NCBI RefSeq assembly: GCF_003261175.1
Contig: NZ_QLNP01000013.1
Coordinates: forward strand, 44,487-108,486
DNA: 64,000 bases
Direction of reading: 5' to 3'
DNA from: Arthrobacter globiformis
GTDB taxonomy: Bacteria > Actinomycetota > Actinomycetes > Actinomycetales > Micrococcaceae
The notes under the pieces are model-generated. The model worked only from the letters and a program-made list of their open reading frames with translations. It had not been told where the DNA came from and did not search any database. Numbering within the stretch: position 1 is the stretch's first letter; each line of letters starts with the position of its first letter. Below, one piece after another: positions 25,180-34,287 of this stretch. Both the position numbers and the translations under genes were made by a program.

Positions 25180-25873
25180 ATTAGCGGGCGCCGGCTGTCT
25201 GCGCTCCCCCTTTCACGTCCATGCCACGGCTACCGCCGGGCCACGGCGTTGACGGCCGTCCTCGTCTTTGCATTGACCGGGTGCACGGAGAACCAGCAAC
25301 CCCCGGCCGGATCTTCCGGCACCGACTCCCCCACCGTACCGGACAGCCAGAACACCCCAACGCAGAGCACCCAAAGCGCCCGACCGCCCGAGGCCGCAGC
25401 CGATATACCCGCGGTGGGGCGCGGTTGTAAACTCCCGCGGTGAGATCGTCGGCATCAGCGAAGCCTACATTCCACCCCAGTCCGGCGCTGTGGCCCTGGG
25501 CTTCGCCATTCCGGCAGCCACAGCTGTTCAAGTGGCAGAACAGTTACTCAAAGACGGCAAAGCGGACCACTCCTTCATCGGCCTGTCCCCCGCCGATATC
25601 ACTTCGCAAATCGCCGAACAGCTTCACCTGCCCGACACCGAGGGCGTCCTGGTCCTTTCAGTGGTGAGGAACGGTCCCGCTGACCGTGCAGGGCTCAGAC
25701 CCGAGGACGTGCTGCTGTCCCTCGAAGGTCCAAAACTCAACGCACCCGAGGACCTGTTGGCTGCGCTCCGAAGCAAGGCCCCAGGGCAGGCCGTGAGCGT
25801 GCAGTATCGCAGGGGCGCAGACGTCGGGGACACCAAAGTGACGCTGTCAGAGCGGCCAACCGCAGAAGGCTAA
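25180..25873 (+). pseudogene. HtrA/DegP-type serine protease gene with catalytic core deleted
   Basis: The 5' part reads as a lipoprotein start (YRRATALTAVLVFALTGCTENQQ) in the frame of 25249 and ends ..AAADIPAV, the point where HtrA proteins enter the trypsin domain. The 3' part, in another frame, resumes at GAVVNSRGEIVGISEAYIPPQSGAVALGFAIPA and runs through a full PDZ domain (SFIGLSPADI... GVLVLSVVRNGPADRAGLRPEDVLLSLEG) to TAA 25873. His, Asp and the nucleophile Ser (normally GNSGGAL) are missing, so roughly 200 residues were deleted with a frameshift near 25400-25425. Non-functional as a protease; the PDZ part might still be translated from GTG 25490. Confidence 0.8.
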
Positions 25874-25921
25874 GCGGAGGCCGCCGACCCGGAAACGGGT
25901 GGCAGCAATGCCTTGGCCCAG

Positions 25922-26824
25922 CTATGGCCGGGCAGGCTCGCGGGGCGTCAGGACGAACAGACTCCCGAGCACCATAACGACGCCGAGCCACCCGAGCGCC
26001 GGCAACCGCTCCCCCACGACCACGACCGCCAGCACGGCGGCGACGACCGTCTCCATGAGGGAAAGGCCCGTTGCCGTGCTGGCACGGACGCGGGCCAATC
26101 CCCAGCCGAACAAGACGTACCCTGCGAACATCGGGACAAGCGCCATATACGCCCCGACGGCGAAATTGGTCCACGATTCAAGGAGCGGCCGGCCGGTCAT
26201 GGCGAGCACGGGCATCAGCAGCAGTCCGCCCAGCCCGAACACAGCACCCATGACGGCCCGGGACGGCACTCCCCCGCTGATCAGGCGGTGAGCGGCCCAC
26301 GAATACAGGGCGTAGGTCACGCCCGCCACCAGCCCCAAAGCGATTCCCGCGGGCACCGCCCAGGAGCCGGCAAGGGCGCCGGGACGTTCCGGACTGTCAC
26401 CGGCAAAACTCAGGAGTCCGGCGCCTGCCACCCCGATCAGCGCACCGAGCATCCAGCGCCGGGTCAGCACCTTCTTCTCCGCCAACCGCTCGATGACCGC
26501 CGACGCCAGAGGAGCCGAGCCGATCGAGACCACCGTTCCGAGCGCCACGCCAGCAAGGCGCATGGAACTGTAAAAGGCGAGGGGGTACACCGCGACGGCG
26601 GCCGCCCCCGTTGCGACGAGCAGCCACCGGCCGCGGAGGCTGACCCAGTGGCTCGCTATCGGCCGCACCGCGCACAGCGCCTGGAGCAGCCCGCCCACAC
26701 CCATGGCCACCGCACCGACGGCAAGCGGACTCACGGACGGCGCGAACGTGGCAGCCGTTCCTGTCGTCCCCCAAAGCGCCGATGCACCCACAACAAAAAT
26801 GGCGCCCAGAAGGGGCCCGTTCAT
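25922..26824 (-). CDS. EamA family drug/metabolite exporter
   Basis: 300-aa, ten-span DMT-family transporter made of two EamA repeats (LLGAIFVVGASALWGTTGTAATF at ~4-26; second repeat starting PAGIALGLVAGVTYALYSWAAHRLI). ATG 26824 chosen; GTG codons at 26836 or 26845 are possible, the latter overlapping the TetR stop. It lies 17 bp downstream of a TetR gene on the same strand, so the TetR protein very likely controls this exporter. Substrate unknown. Confidence 0.85.
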   Translation of the reverse strand: MNGPLLGAIFVVGASALWGTTGTAATFAPSVSPLAVGAVAMGVGGLLQALCAVRPIASHWVSLRGRWLLVATGAAAVAVYPLAFYSSMRLAGVALGTVVSIGSAPLASAVIERLAEKKVLTRRWMLGALIGVAGAGLLSFAGDSPERPGALAGSWAVPAGIALGLVAGVTYALYSWAAHRLISGGVPSRAVMGAVFGLGGLLLMPVLAMTGRPLLESWTNFAVGAYMALVPMFAGYVLFGWGLARVRASTATGLSLMETVVAAVLAVVVVGERLPALGWLGVVMVLGSLFVLTPREPARP

Positions 26825-26841
26825 ACGGCCAAGCACCGCCC

Positions 26842-27441
26842 TCACAGCTCCTCCAGCATCTGAGCAGCTATCATCCTGGCCTCCTGCAGGCAACCGTCTT
26901 CACCTTCAAGGCCCGCCCTGGCCATGGAACCCTCCAGCAGGAAGGCCAGGTGCCGGGCCACTCTGGCCGCCGTCTCGTCCCGCCCAAGCAGCAGCTCCGC
27001 GACGTGCTTGAGCAGGAGGCCCTCGACTTCCTCCTTGTGCTGCCGCACGGCCTGCCGTCCCGGAGCGCCCGCGGGAAGTTCCGCGGCGGCATTCAGCAGG
27101 CCGCAGCCCCTGAAGCCGTGTTCGTAGGCGAAGTTCGCGTGGTCAATGTAGGCGTCGAACACTGCCAGAACCCGTTCCCTGGGACTTGTCGCCACCGCAA
27201 CCCGCCCCCGGTAGAGAGTTAGCCATTCCTCATGGCGGGCAGCGAGGTAGGCTGCCACCAAATCCGCCTTGGAAGTGAAGTTGTTGTAGAGGCTTTTCTT
27301 GGCCACACCGGCCGCCGCGGTGATGGAGTCGATACCCGTGGCGGAAACCCCGTCGGCATAGAAGAGGCGCGCCGCAGCCTTGAGGAGCGATGCGCGGGCC
27401 GGCGGCCGCTTCGTTGCTGACTGGCCTTCAGATGAAGCCAC
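26842..27441 (-). CDS. TetR family regulator of the EamA exporter
   Basis: 199-aa TetR repressor from GTG 27441 (GGAGG, 6-bp spacing). DNA-binding domain ~14-60: ARASLLKAAARLFYADGVSATGIDSITAAAGVAKKSLYNNFTSKADLVAAYLAARHEEW, the AcrR/YcdC-like type. Its own promoter region carries a long perfect palindrome at 27465-27488, probably the operator. First gene of a two-gene operon with the EamA exporter. Confidence 0.88.
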   Translation of the reverse strand: MASSEGQSATKRPPARASLLKAAARLFYADGVSATGIDSITAAAGVAKKSLYNNFTSKADLVAAYLAARHEEWLTLYRGRVAVATSPRERVLAVFDAYIDHANFAYEHGFRGCGLLNAAAELPAGAPGRQAVRQHKEEVEGLLLKHVAELLLGRDETAARVARHLAFLLEGSMARAGLEGEDGCLQEARMIAAQMLEEL

Positions 27442-27464
27442 GCGATACCTCCAACAGTCAGATG

Positions 27465-27488
27465 AGTAGGTAGACCAGTCTACCTACT
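27465..27488. promoter_or_regulatory. TetR operator palindrome
   Basis: Half-site AGTAGGTAGAC, a CA centre, then its exact reverse complement: an 11-bp arm on each side. The core AGACCAGTCT is a form common to TetR operators. It ends 24 bp upstream of the TetR start on the minus strand. Confidence 0.82.
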
Positions 27489-27594
27489 AGCCTTCCGCGC
27501 CAGCAAGAAGCAAGGGAACGGCGCGAGACCCGCCGCCGTCGTCACCAATTTGTGTCTTGCTTCACAGCGCCACCACGGATAATATTGTCCAAGA

Positions 27595-27610
27595 TTGTTA
27601 GCGCTAACAG
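27595..27610 (+). promoter_or_regulatory. Arabinose-locus LacI operator, site 3
   Basis: TTGTTAGCGCTAACAG, matching the other three sites in 14-15 of 16 positions. A TTGTCC at 27585-27590 with 18-bp spacing to AGGAAT (27609-27614) could be the promoter, though its -10 is poor. It lies 171 bp upstream of the chvE-type gene; the rest of that leader shows no gene. Confidence 0.72.
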
Positions 27611-27780
27611 GAATGTTGGAGCAGCCGGGGTCTATGCTCCGGTAACGACAGCCCTCCGGTGCCGGTCCTGCGGAACGGCCTCGGTACGCCGGGCACGAGT
27701 GGCCGGCAACGGCGGAAAGTACATACGCTTTCCGCTCAAGCACCGATTCGCGGCCCAACCAGCCGCGGAAGGAGAATAAC

Positions 27781-28905
27781 GTGAGAATCAAGAAACTGCT
27801 GGGCGCCGTCGCCGTCGTTCTGGCTGTTACGGTGGGGGCCACCGGCTGCGGCAGCCGCCCCGGGGCCACCACCGGAACCAGCAGCGCTGACGCTGCCGGA
27901 GCCCTGGTGGGAATCTCCATGCCGACGCAGACGTCGGAGCGGTGGATCGCTGACGGCAAGAACGTCTCGGACTCCCTGGCCAAGCTCGGCTACAAGACGG
28001 ACCTACAGTACGCCAATGACGACATCCCCACCCAGGTTTCTCAGATTGAGAACATGTTGACCAAGGGTGCGAAGTCCCTGATCGTCGCGGCCATCGACGG
28101 CACCACGCTGACGGACGTCCTGGCCAAGGCCAAGGAACAGAACGTCAAGGTCATCGCCTACGACCGGCTGATCAACGGCACTCCGAACGTTGATTTCTAC
28201 ACCACCTTCGACAACTACGAGGTGGGCGTCCAGCAGGCAACGTCCCTGCTGACTGGCCTGGGCCTGGTGGATGCCTCCGGCAAGAAGGTCGAGGGCAAGG
28301 GCCCGTTCAACGTGGAGCTCTTCGCTGGCAGCCCGGACGACAACAACGCCAACTTCTTCTGGACCGGCGCCATGGACACGCTGAAGCCGTACCTGGATGC
28401 CGGCACGCTCAAGGTTCCCAGCGGCCAGACCAAGTTTGAGCAGGCCGCCATCCTGCGCTGGCAGGCCGCAACCGCCCAGAAGCGGATGGAAGACATCCTC
28501 ACCGCCGCTTACGGCTCGGGCAAGAAGCTCGACGGCGTGCTGTCACCGTACGACGGCCTTTCCATCGGCATCATCTCGGCACTGACCAGCACCGGCGGCT
28601 ACTCCAAGGGCGCCCTGCCGGTAGTGACCGGCCAGGACGCGGAAAAGGGCTCGGTGAAGTCCATCGTGGCCGGCGAGCAGTACTCCACGATCTTCAAGGA
28701 CACCCGCAAGCTCGGCGAGCAGGCCGTGAAGATGGTGGACGCCGTCCTGAAGGGCCAGGAGCCGGAGACCAATGACACCAAGACCTACAACAACAAGGTC
28801 AAGGTTGTCCCGGCGTACCTGCTGAAGTCCGTCATTGTCACCAAGGACAACTACAAGCAGGAACTGATCGACTCCGGTTACTACACCGACGCCGACATCA
28901 AGTAG
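27781..28905 (+). CDS. chvE: Multiple-monosaccharide ABC binding lipoprotein (ChvE-like)
   Basis: 374-aa periplasmic-binding-type lipoprotein (lipobox GATGC, C23). The body matches the ChvE/multiple-sugar binding family: [89 protein letters not shown]. Members bind L-arabinose, galactose, xylose and glucose. GTG 27781 follows GAAGGAG. Controlled by operator site 3 and followed by a hairpin, then its ATPase and permease. Confidence 0.87.
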   Translation: MRIKKLLGAVAVVLAVTVGATGCGSRPGATTGTSSADAAGALVGISMPTQTSERWIADGKNVSDSLAKLGYKTDLQYANDDIPTQVSQIENMLTKGAKSLIVAAIDGTTLTDVLAKAKEQNVKVIAYDRLINGTPNVDFYTTFDNYEVGVQQATSLLTGLGLVDASGKKVEGKGPFNVELFAGSPDDNNANFFWTGAMDTLKPYLDAGTLKVPSGQTKFEQAAILRWQAATAQKRMEDILTAAYGSGKKLDGVLSPYDGLSIGIISALTSTGGYSKGALPVVTGQDAEKGSVKSIVAGEQYSTIFKDTRKLGEQAVKMVDAVLKGQEPETNDTKTYNNKVKVVPAYLLKSVIVTKDNYKQELIDSGYYTDADIK

Positions 28906-28924
28906 CAGCACCGCACCAAGCACG

Positions 28925-28956
28925 GCGGGGGCGTCTGCGGCCGCAGGCGCCCCCGC
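28925..28956 (+). terminator. Intercistronic hairpin between binding-protein and ATPase genes
   Basis: GCGGGGGCG, a one-base mismatch, CTGCGG directly followed by CCGCAG, mismatch, CGCCCCCGC: a 32-nt near-perfect hairpin starting 20 bp after the binding-protein stop. No U-tract, so read-through is expected. Same position as the hairpin at 14065 in the other importer operon. Confidence 0.65.
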
Positions 28957-29020
28957 ACCCCCAACCGATCGACCCACCGAAACAGATCAGCTCATCGAAC
29001 AGAGCAGCGGGAAATAACCA

Positions 29021-30550
29021 ATGAACGTACCCATTCTTCAGATGCGCGGGATCACGAAGACCTTCCCCGGCGTCAAGGCCCTCCAGGATGTCACCCTGGA
29101 TGTGAACCGCGGCGAGGTCCACGCGATCTGCGGCGAAAACGGGGCAGGCAAGTCCACCCTGATGAAGGTGCTCTCCGGCGTCTACGCCCACAACACCTTC
29201 GAAGGGGACATCCTCTTCGAGAACGAACCGTGCGACTTCGCGTCCATCAGCGACAGCGAGAAGCGCGGCATCGTGATCATCCACCAGGAGCTGGCACTGA
29301 GCCCGTACCTGTCCATCGCGGAAAACATCTTCCTGGGCAACGAACTGGCCTCCCGCGGCTGGGTGGATTGGCGCAAGACCAATCTGGAAGCAGCCAAGCT
29401 GCTGGCCCGGGTTGGCCTGAGCGAAAACCCGGTCACCCCCATCCAGCACATCAGCGTGGGCAAGCAGCAGCTCGTCGAAATCGCCAAGGCACTGTCCAAG
29501 GAAGTGAAGCTGCTGATCCTGGACGAGCCCACCGCAGCCCTGAACGACGAGGACTCCGACCACCTGCTGGACCTGATCCTGCACCTGAAGGGCCAGGGCG
29601 TCACCAGCATCATCATCAGCCACAAACTCAACGAGATCCGCAAGGTAGCGGACGCCGTCACCATCATTCGCGACGGCAAGTCCATTGAGACCCTGCGCGT
29701 GGACCAGGGCGGGATCACCCAGGAGCGCATCATCCGCGGCATGGTGGGCCGGGACCTGGACAGCCTCTACCCCGAACGTGAACCGCAGATCGGCGAGGAA
29801 GTCCTGCGCATCCAAGACTGGACGGTCCAGCACCCGCAGGACCACACCCGCACCGTGGTCCACAACGCCAGCCTCAACGTCCGCAAGGGCGAAGTGGTGG
29901 GACTCGCCGGCCTCATGGGCGCCGGCCGCACTGAACTGGCCATGAGCGTCTTTGGCAGGACGTACGGACGTGCTGTCTCCGGAAAGGTGTTCAAGCACGG
30001 CAAGGAAATCAACACCTCCACCGTCCCCGAGGCCATCCGCCACGGCATCGCCTACGCCACCGAGGACCGCAAGCACTACGGCCTGAACCTCATTGAGGAC
30101 ATCAAGCGCAACATCTCCATGGCGGCCCTGCCAAAGCTATCCAAACGTGGCTGGGTGGACGGCAACCAGGAAACCACGGTGGCCAACAGCTACCGGAAGA
30201 GCATGAACATCAAGGCCCCGTCCGTCGCGGCCATCACCGGCAAGCTCTCGGGCGGCAACCAGCAAAAAGTGGTCCTGAGCAAATGGATGTTCTCCGACCC
30301 CGACGTGCTGATCCTGGACGAGCCCACCCGCGGCATCGACGTCGGCGCCAAGTTCGAGATCTACACGATCATCGCCGAGCTCGCCGCGCAGGGCAAAGCC
30401 GTCATTGTGATCTCCTCCGAACTCCCCGAGCTCCTGGGCATCTGCGACCGGATCTACACCCTGTCCGCCGGCCACGTCACCGGCGAAGTCCCCATCGCCG
30501 CGGCCTCCCAGGAAACCCTTATGCACTACATGACAAAAGAGAAGGAATAA
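29021..30550 (+). CDS. gguA: Multiple-monosaccharide ABC ATPase (GguA/MmsA-like)
   Basis: 509-aa CUT2 ATPase with two nucleotide-binding halves. Half 1: [12 protein letters not shown], signature [27 protein letters not shown]. Half 2: degenerate Walker [37 protein letters not shown]. The [11 protein letters not shown] loop is typical of the family. It powers the ChvE/GguB system. ATG 29021 has GGGAA upstream; the next gene begins 5 bp after its stop. Confidence 0.9.
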   Translation: MNVPILQMRGITKTFPGVKALQDVTLDVNRGEVHAICGENGAGKSTLMKVLSGVYAHNTFEGDILFENEPCDFASISDSEKRGIVIIHQELALSPYLSIAENIFLGNELASRGWVDWRKTNLEAAKLLARVGLSENPVTPIQHISVGKQQLVEIAKALSKEVKLLILDEPTAALNDEDSDHLLDLILHLKGQGVTSIIISHKLNEIRKVADAVTIIRDGKSIETLRVDQGGITQERIIRGMVGRDLDSLYPEREPQIGEEVLRIQDWTVQHPQDHTRTVVHNASLNVRKGEVVGLAGLMGAGRTELAMSVFGRTYGRAVSGKVFKHGKEINTSTVPEAIRHGIAYATEDRKHYGLNLIEDIKRNISMAALPKLSKRGWVDGNQETTVANSYRKSMNIKAPSVAAITGKLSGGNQQKVVLSKWMFSDPDVLILDEPTRGIDVGAKFEIYTIIAELAAQGKAVIVISSELPELLGICDRIYTLSAGHVTGEVPIAAASQETLMHYMTKEKE

Positions 30551-30555
30551 CGGAC

Positions 30556-31869
30556 ATGTCCGCCCTACGAGAATCCCTCGGCTTCCTGGCAAGCCGCCTC
30601 CGCCAGGTCGGCATCTTCGTCGCCCTGATCCTGATCGTCCTGCTGTTCCAGGTCCTCACCGACGGGATCCTGCTCCAGCCGCAGAATGTCAGCAACCTCG
30701 TTGTCCAGAACAGCTACATCCTCATCCTGGCCATCGGCATGGTCATGGTCATCATCGCCGGGCACATCGACCTCTCCGTCGGTTCCATCGCCGGTTTCAT
30801 CGGCGCCGTCGCCGGCGTCATGATCGTCCACTGGGGCTGGGCCTGGTGGGCAGCGATCCCGGCTTGCCTCCTCGTCGGCGCCCTCGTCGGTGCCTGGCAG
30901 GGGTACTGGATCGCCTACGTCGGCATCCCCGCGTTCATCGTCACCCTGGCCGGTATGCTGATCTTCCGCGGCCTGACCCTGATCACCCTGAAGAACCAGC
31001 AGATCACCCCCTTCCCGGACGAACTCCGCGCCCTCGGCGGCGGCTTCCTCCCGGACATCTCCGGCGGCACCTCCGTGCTCGAATGGCTCACCGTGATCCT
31101 CGGCGTCGGCGGCACCGCAGCCCTGCTGTTCCAGTCCATCAAGGAACGCCGCGTCCGCCGCAAGTTCAACCTGGAAAACGAACCTATGGCCTGGTTCGCC
31201 ACGAAGACCGCGTTCATCGCCGTGCTGATGCTCGTTATCACGTTCCTGTTGGCCAGCTACCGCGGCACCCCGATCGTGCTGCTCGTCCTTGCCGCCCTGG
31301 TCATTGCCTACTCCGCGCTGATGAACAACAGCATCTTCGGCCGCCACACCTACGCCATCGGCGGGAACCTGCACGCCGCCGAGCTCTCCGGCATCAAGAC
31401 CAAGGCTGTGACCTTCCGGCTCTTCGTGAACATGGGCGTCCTCGCCGCCCTGGCCGGCCTGATCTTCACGGCACGCCTGAACTCGGCGCAGCCCGCCGGC
31501 GGCACCGGCTTCGAACTGGACTCCATCGCGGCCGCCTTCATCGGCGGCGCGGCGGTCCAGGGCGGGATCGGAACCGTGGCCGGGGCAATGATCGGCGGCC
31601 TCATCATGGGCGTCCTGAACAACGGCATGTCCATCCTCGGCCTCGGCACCGACTACCAGCAGCTCATCAAGGGCCTGGTGCTCCTGCTCGCCGTCGGCTT
31701 CGACATCTTCAACAAGAACCGCGCCGGCGGCGGATCGTCCATCGCCAAGCGCTTCAAGCTCCGGACCACCCCGCCCGCAACCGAAACCAAGACACCGGCA
31801 GCAACCACGGCACCGGCCAAACCGGCCACGCCGGTGGCAGCCGGCAGCCGCGAATCCGAGAACGCCTAA
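30556..31869 (+). CDS. gguB: Multiple-monosaccharide ABC permease (GguB/MmsB-like)
   Basis: 437-aa permease, longer than usual CUT2 permeases because of a central loop (~195-235, SIKERRVRRKFNLENEPMAWF), a feature of the GguB subfamily. Hallmarks: IIAGHIDLSVGSIAGFIGAVAGV and GFELDSIAAAFIGGAAVQGGIGTVAGAMIGGLIMGVL. ATG 30556 was chosen over an upstream frame that overlaps the ATPase. The C-terminal ~40 residues are Ala/Thr/Pro rich and cytoplasmic. Confidence 0.9.
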   Translation: MSALRESLGFLASRLRQVGIFVALILIVLLFQVLTDGILLQPQNVSNLVVQNSYILILAIGMVMVIIAGHIDLSVGSIAGFIGAVAGVMIVHWGWAWWAAIPACLLVGALVGAWQGYWIAYVGIPAFIVTLAGMLIFRGLTLITLKNQQITPFPDELRALGGGFLPDISGGTSVLEWLTVILGVGGTAALLFQSIKERRVRRKFNLENEPMAWFATKTAFIAVLMLVITFLLASYRGTPIVLLVLAALVIAYSALMNNSIFGRHTYAIGGNLHAAELSGIKTKAVTFRLFVNMGVLAALAGLIFTARLNSAQPAGGTGFELDSIAAAFIGGAAVQGGIGTVAGAMIGGLIMGVLNNGMSILGLGTDYQQLIKGLVLLLAVGFDIFNKNRAGGGSSIAKRFKLRTTPPATETKTPAATTAPAKPATPVAAGSRESENA

Positions 31870-31902
31870 CGACCGGCCATCGGCCAGCAGAAAGGACGAG
31901 CC

Positions 31903-32112
31903 ATGACCGCCTTCCTTGATTCCATCGACATCCGCGTCACGAGCCGGCACGCCCTGGACGAGCACCTCGAAGCAGCCGTCAAGGACCTCCAGGACCTGGC
32001 GATGCTCACGGGCACGCACGGCATCCTGGTCACGCGCCACCGGCCCGGAAACTACACGGCCGCGCTTTCCGACCAGGTCCCGTTCGGCATGACGCGCGAA
32101 GTCGTCCACTGA
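31903..32112 (+). CDS. Small conserved-looking hypothetical protein
   Basis: 69 aa (MTAFLDSIDIRVTSRHALDEHLEAAVKDLQDLAMLTGTHGILVTRHRPGNYTAALSDQVPFGMTREVVH), no signal or span, predicted alpha/beta. ATG 31903 follows AAAGGACG. It is the last gene before a strong terminator and 33 bp after the permease, so it is transcribed with the importer. I do not recognise a family; its steady codon use suggests it is real. Confidence 0.72.
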   Translation: MTAFLDSIDIRVTSRHALDEHLEAAVKDLQDLAMLTGTHGILVTRHRPGNYTAALSDQVPFGMTREVVH

Positions 32113-32127
32113 CGGGTAAACAAAGCA

Positions 32128-32167
32128 GCCGAGTCCCTCCCCGCATCACCGCTGGGAGGGACTCGGC
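32128..32167. terminator. Bidirectional terminator closing the chvE-gguAB operon
   Basis: A perfect 14-bp stem GCCGAGTCCCTCCC / GGGAGGGACTCGGC, 12-nt loop, followed by ATTT. Lies between converging genes and can serve both. Confidence 0.85.
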
Positions 32168-32198
32168 ATTTAAGCGGCAGTGCGAGTGCGACGGCGGT

Positions 32199-33191
32199 TC
32201 AGCCTGCCATAACGCCCAGCGGACGGGCGACGGGGAGCCGGCCGTGTTCGATGAGCCAGTTCACGGATTCGAGCACGGCCTGTTCAGGCTCGTACCGGGG
32301 TGCATAGCCGAGGAGGGACTTGGCCTTCTCGATGGTGAAGCATTGGCTGCGATGGAGGTGGCCCCAGCTCGACTCGGCATACTCTGCAGTGGTGGACCGG
32401 CGGAATTCGTCCCAGGTGACTGTCTCCAGCGTCGCGGTCTGCCCGAACCAGGCGGCGGCGATCTCGGCATAGCCGCGGACGCTGAGCGCGGTGGGCGCGA
32501 CGATGTTGAAGTCCTCGCCGGCGGCCGCGTCCCGGTGCCCGATGGCCTTCTCGAACGCCTGGGCGACGTCGTCGGCGTGCACGTGGTGCATCATCTCGGC
32601 ACCGCTTCCCGGAACCCGCAACGGCTCGCCGGCTGAAAGGGTGTGCCAGACGGCCGGGTCGAGGCTCCCGAGCGGACCCGTGGGGTGCCAGCCTGGACCG
32701 ACGATATGGCCGGGGTGCAGCGACGTGGTGACCAGCCCGCCGTCGGCCGTCTCTTCCTTCAACATTCGCGCGATCCGGTCCTTCTGGATGCCGTACTCGT
32801 CGAACGGTGCTGCGGCTGAATCGGAACCCTCGGCGATGGGCAGCTTGAAGCTCCTGCCGTAACGCCAGATGGAGCCGCAGTGCAGCAAATGCCCGATCTC
32901 GCCGCGGAGGCGGCCGACCAGCGAGGTCGCAGACTCGAGCGTAAAGCAGACCAGATCGATGACGACGTCGGCCTGGAGTCCCGCTACCCGGTCACCAAAA
33001 GTGCCGTCCCGGTCTTCCTGTTGCCGGTCGGCAACGACCTGGCGGACCTGCTGCCACTCGGGCGCGTCGGCATATGTTTTGGAGGTACCGCGGCTGATGT
33101 TGATGACCTCGTGGCCGGAGCGGACCAGCCGGGGGACGAGGAAAGTGCCAATGTGGCCGCTGCCGCCGATGACGATGACTTTTAGACTCAT
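32199..33191 (-). CDS. NAD-dependent epimerase/dehydratase family protein
   Basis: 330-aa extended-SDR Rossmann protein. Dinucleotide loop VIGGSGHIGTFLVPRL near the start; the usual YxxxK catalytic pair appears as YGIQKDRIARML. LHPGHIVGPGWHPTGPLG matches the substrate-binding segment of sugar-nucleotide epimerases. ATG 33191 (MSLKVIVIGG) chosen, though the ribosome site is weak. It lies next to the ara operon, so a role on free or activated pentose is possible, but the substrate is not determined. Confidence 0.82.
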   Translation of the reverse strand: MSLKVIVIGGSGHIGTFLVPRLVRSGHEVINISRGTSKTYADAPEWQQVRQVVADRQQEDRDGTFGDRVAGLQADVVIDLVCFTLESATSLVGRLRGEIGHLLHCGSIWRYGRSFKLPIAEGSDSAAAPFDEYGIQKDRIARMLKEETADGGLVTTSLHPGHIVGPGWHPTGPLGSLDPAVWHTLSAGEPLRVPGSGAEMMHHVHADDVAQAFEKAIGHRDAAAGEDFNIVAPTALSVRGYAEIAAAWFGQTATLETVTWDEFRRSTTAEYAESSWGHLHRSQCFTIEKAKSLLGYAPRYEPEQAVLESVNWLIEHGRLPVARPLGVMAG

Positions 33192-33267
33192 ACCGTCCAC
33201 CGTAGTGGCCGGACAGGCGCCTGCGGGAGGCCCGGCCGGGGCCACCCACGCAGGGCCTCCCGCAGCG

Positions 33268-34287
33268 TCAGTCAGCCGGCGGCGGCGCCGTGGAGCCCCG
33301 CACCACGAGCCTGGGGTTGAGGACCGAAGCCGCTGCCGAGGGGCCGTGGGCCATGTCGGACAGCAGCATCCGGATGCAGCGCGCGCCGAGTTCCTTGAAG
33401 CCCTGGTTCACCGTGGTCAGCGGCGGAACGAAATAGGCGGCCTCCGGCTGGTCGTCGAACCCCACCACGCTGATGTCCTCCGGCACGCGCAGGCCTGCCT
33501 CGCTGAACGCGCGCAGTGCCCCCAAGGCCATCTGGTCGTTCGCGGCGAACAGGGCGGTGACGTTGCCTGCCGCCGCCAGTTCCAGTCCGGCGCGGTACCC
33601 GCTTTCGGCGCTCCAGTCCCCCTGGATCAGCACGCCCTCCGGCAGTCCGGCCTGCTCCAGCGTGCGCCGCCAGCCCTCGGTCCGGGCCGCGGCGTCAATC
33701 CAGTCTTGCGGCCCCGAAACGTGGGCGACCGCGGTGTGGCCTAGGTTCACCAGGTGCTGCACGGCGAGGGCTGCACCAACGCGCTGGTTCACGGCCGCGA
33801 CCGTCAGGTGCTCATCCGCGCCGAACCCCACGGCTACCAGCGGGACGGACAGTGCGATGGTGTGCAGCGATTTCAGCATCGTCTCGTGCGGAACGATCAC
33901 CACGATTCCGTCCACGGACTGCAGCAGAAAGTGTTCGAGGGCGTCGTGGATGCCGGCGGTGGTCACCTCGCTGAGGCTGGCCATGCTGACGGCATAGCCC
34001 TCGTTCCGGGCTGCCTGCTGGACCCCCAGCAGCGTGTTGGCCGGGCCGTAGTGGGCCGTGCCGGCGCCCAGGACGCCGATGGCCTGCGAACGCCGGGTGA
34101 CCAGGCTGCGGGCCGCCGTGTTGCGGCGGTATCCCAGTTCGGCGATGGCGCGTTCCACGCGCCGGCGGGTCTGGGCACTGACATTCGGATGGGTGTTGAG
34201 CACCCGCGACACGGTCTGGTGGGACACGCCCGCGAGGCGCGCCACGTCCTCCATGACGGGAGGACGCGGCGTTGCCTGGGCGCTCAC
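33268..34287 (-). CDS. LacI family regulator B (arabinose locus)
   Basis: 339-aa LacI/GalR repressor. Helix-turn-helix: PPVMEDVARLAGVSHQTVSRVLNTHPNV (~8-36), then sensor domain ending EDISVVGFDDQPEAAYFVPPLTTVNQGF. GTG 34287 overlaps the upstream epimerase stop by 4 bp, making it the last gene of the araBDA-epimerase unit. Its DNA-binding domain is almost the same as that of the 39362 regulator (both VSHQTVSRV), so both should read the TTGTKARCGCTAACAA operator. Confidence 0.9.
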   Translation of the reverse strand: MSAQATPRPPVMEDVARLAGVSHQTVSRVLNTHPNVSAQTRRRVERAIAELGYRRNTAARSLVTRRSQAIGVLGAGTAHYGPANTLLGVQQAARNEGYAVSMASLSEVTTAGIHDALEHFLLQSVDGIVVIVPHETMLKSLHTIALSVPLVAVGFGADEHLTVAAVNQRVGAALAVQHLVNLGHTAVAHVSGPQDWIDAAARTEGWRRTLEQAGLPEGVLIQGDWSAESGYRAGLELAAAGNVTALFAANDQMALGALRAFSEAGLRVPEDISVVGFDDQPEAAYFVPPLTTVNQGFKELGARCIRMLLSDMAHGPSAAASVLNPRLVVRGSTAPPPAD

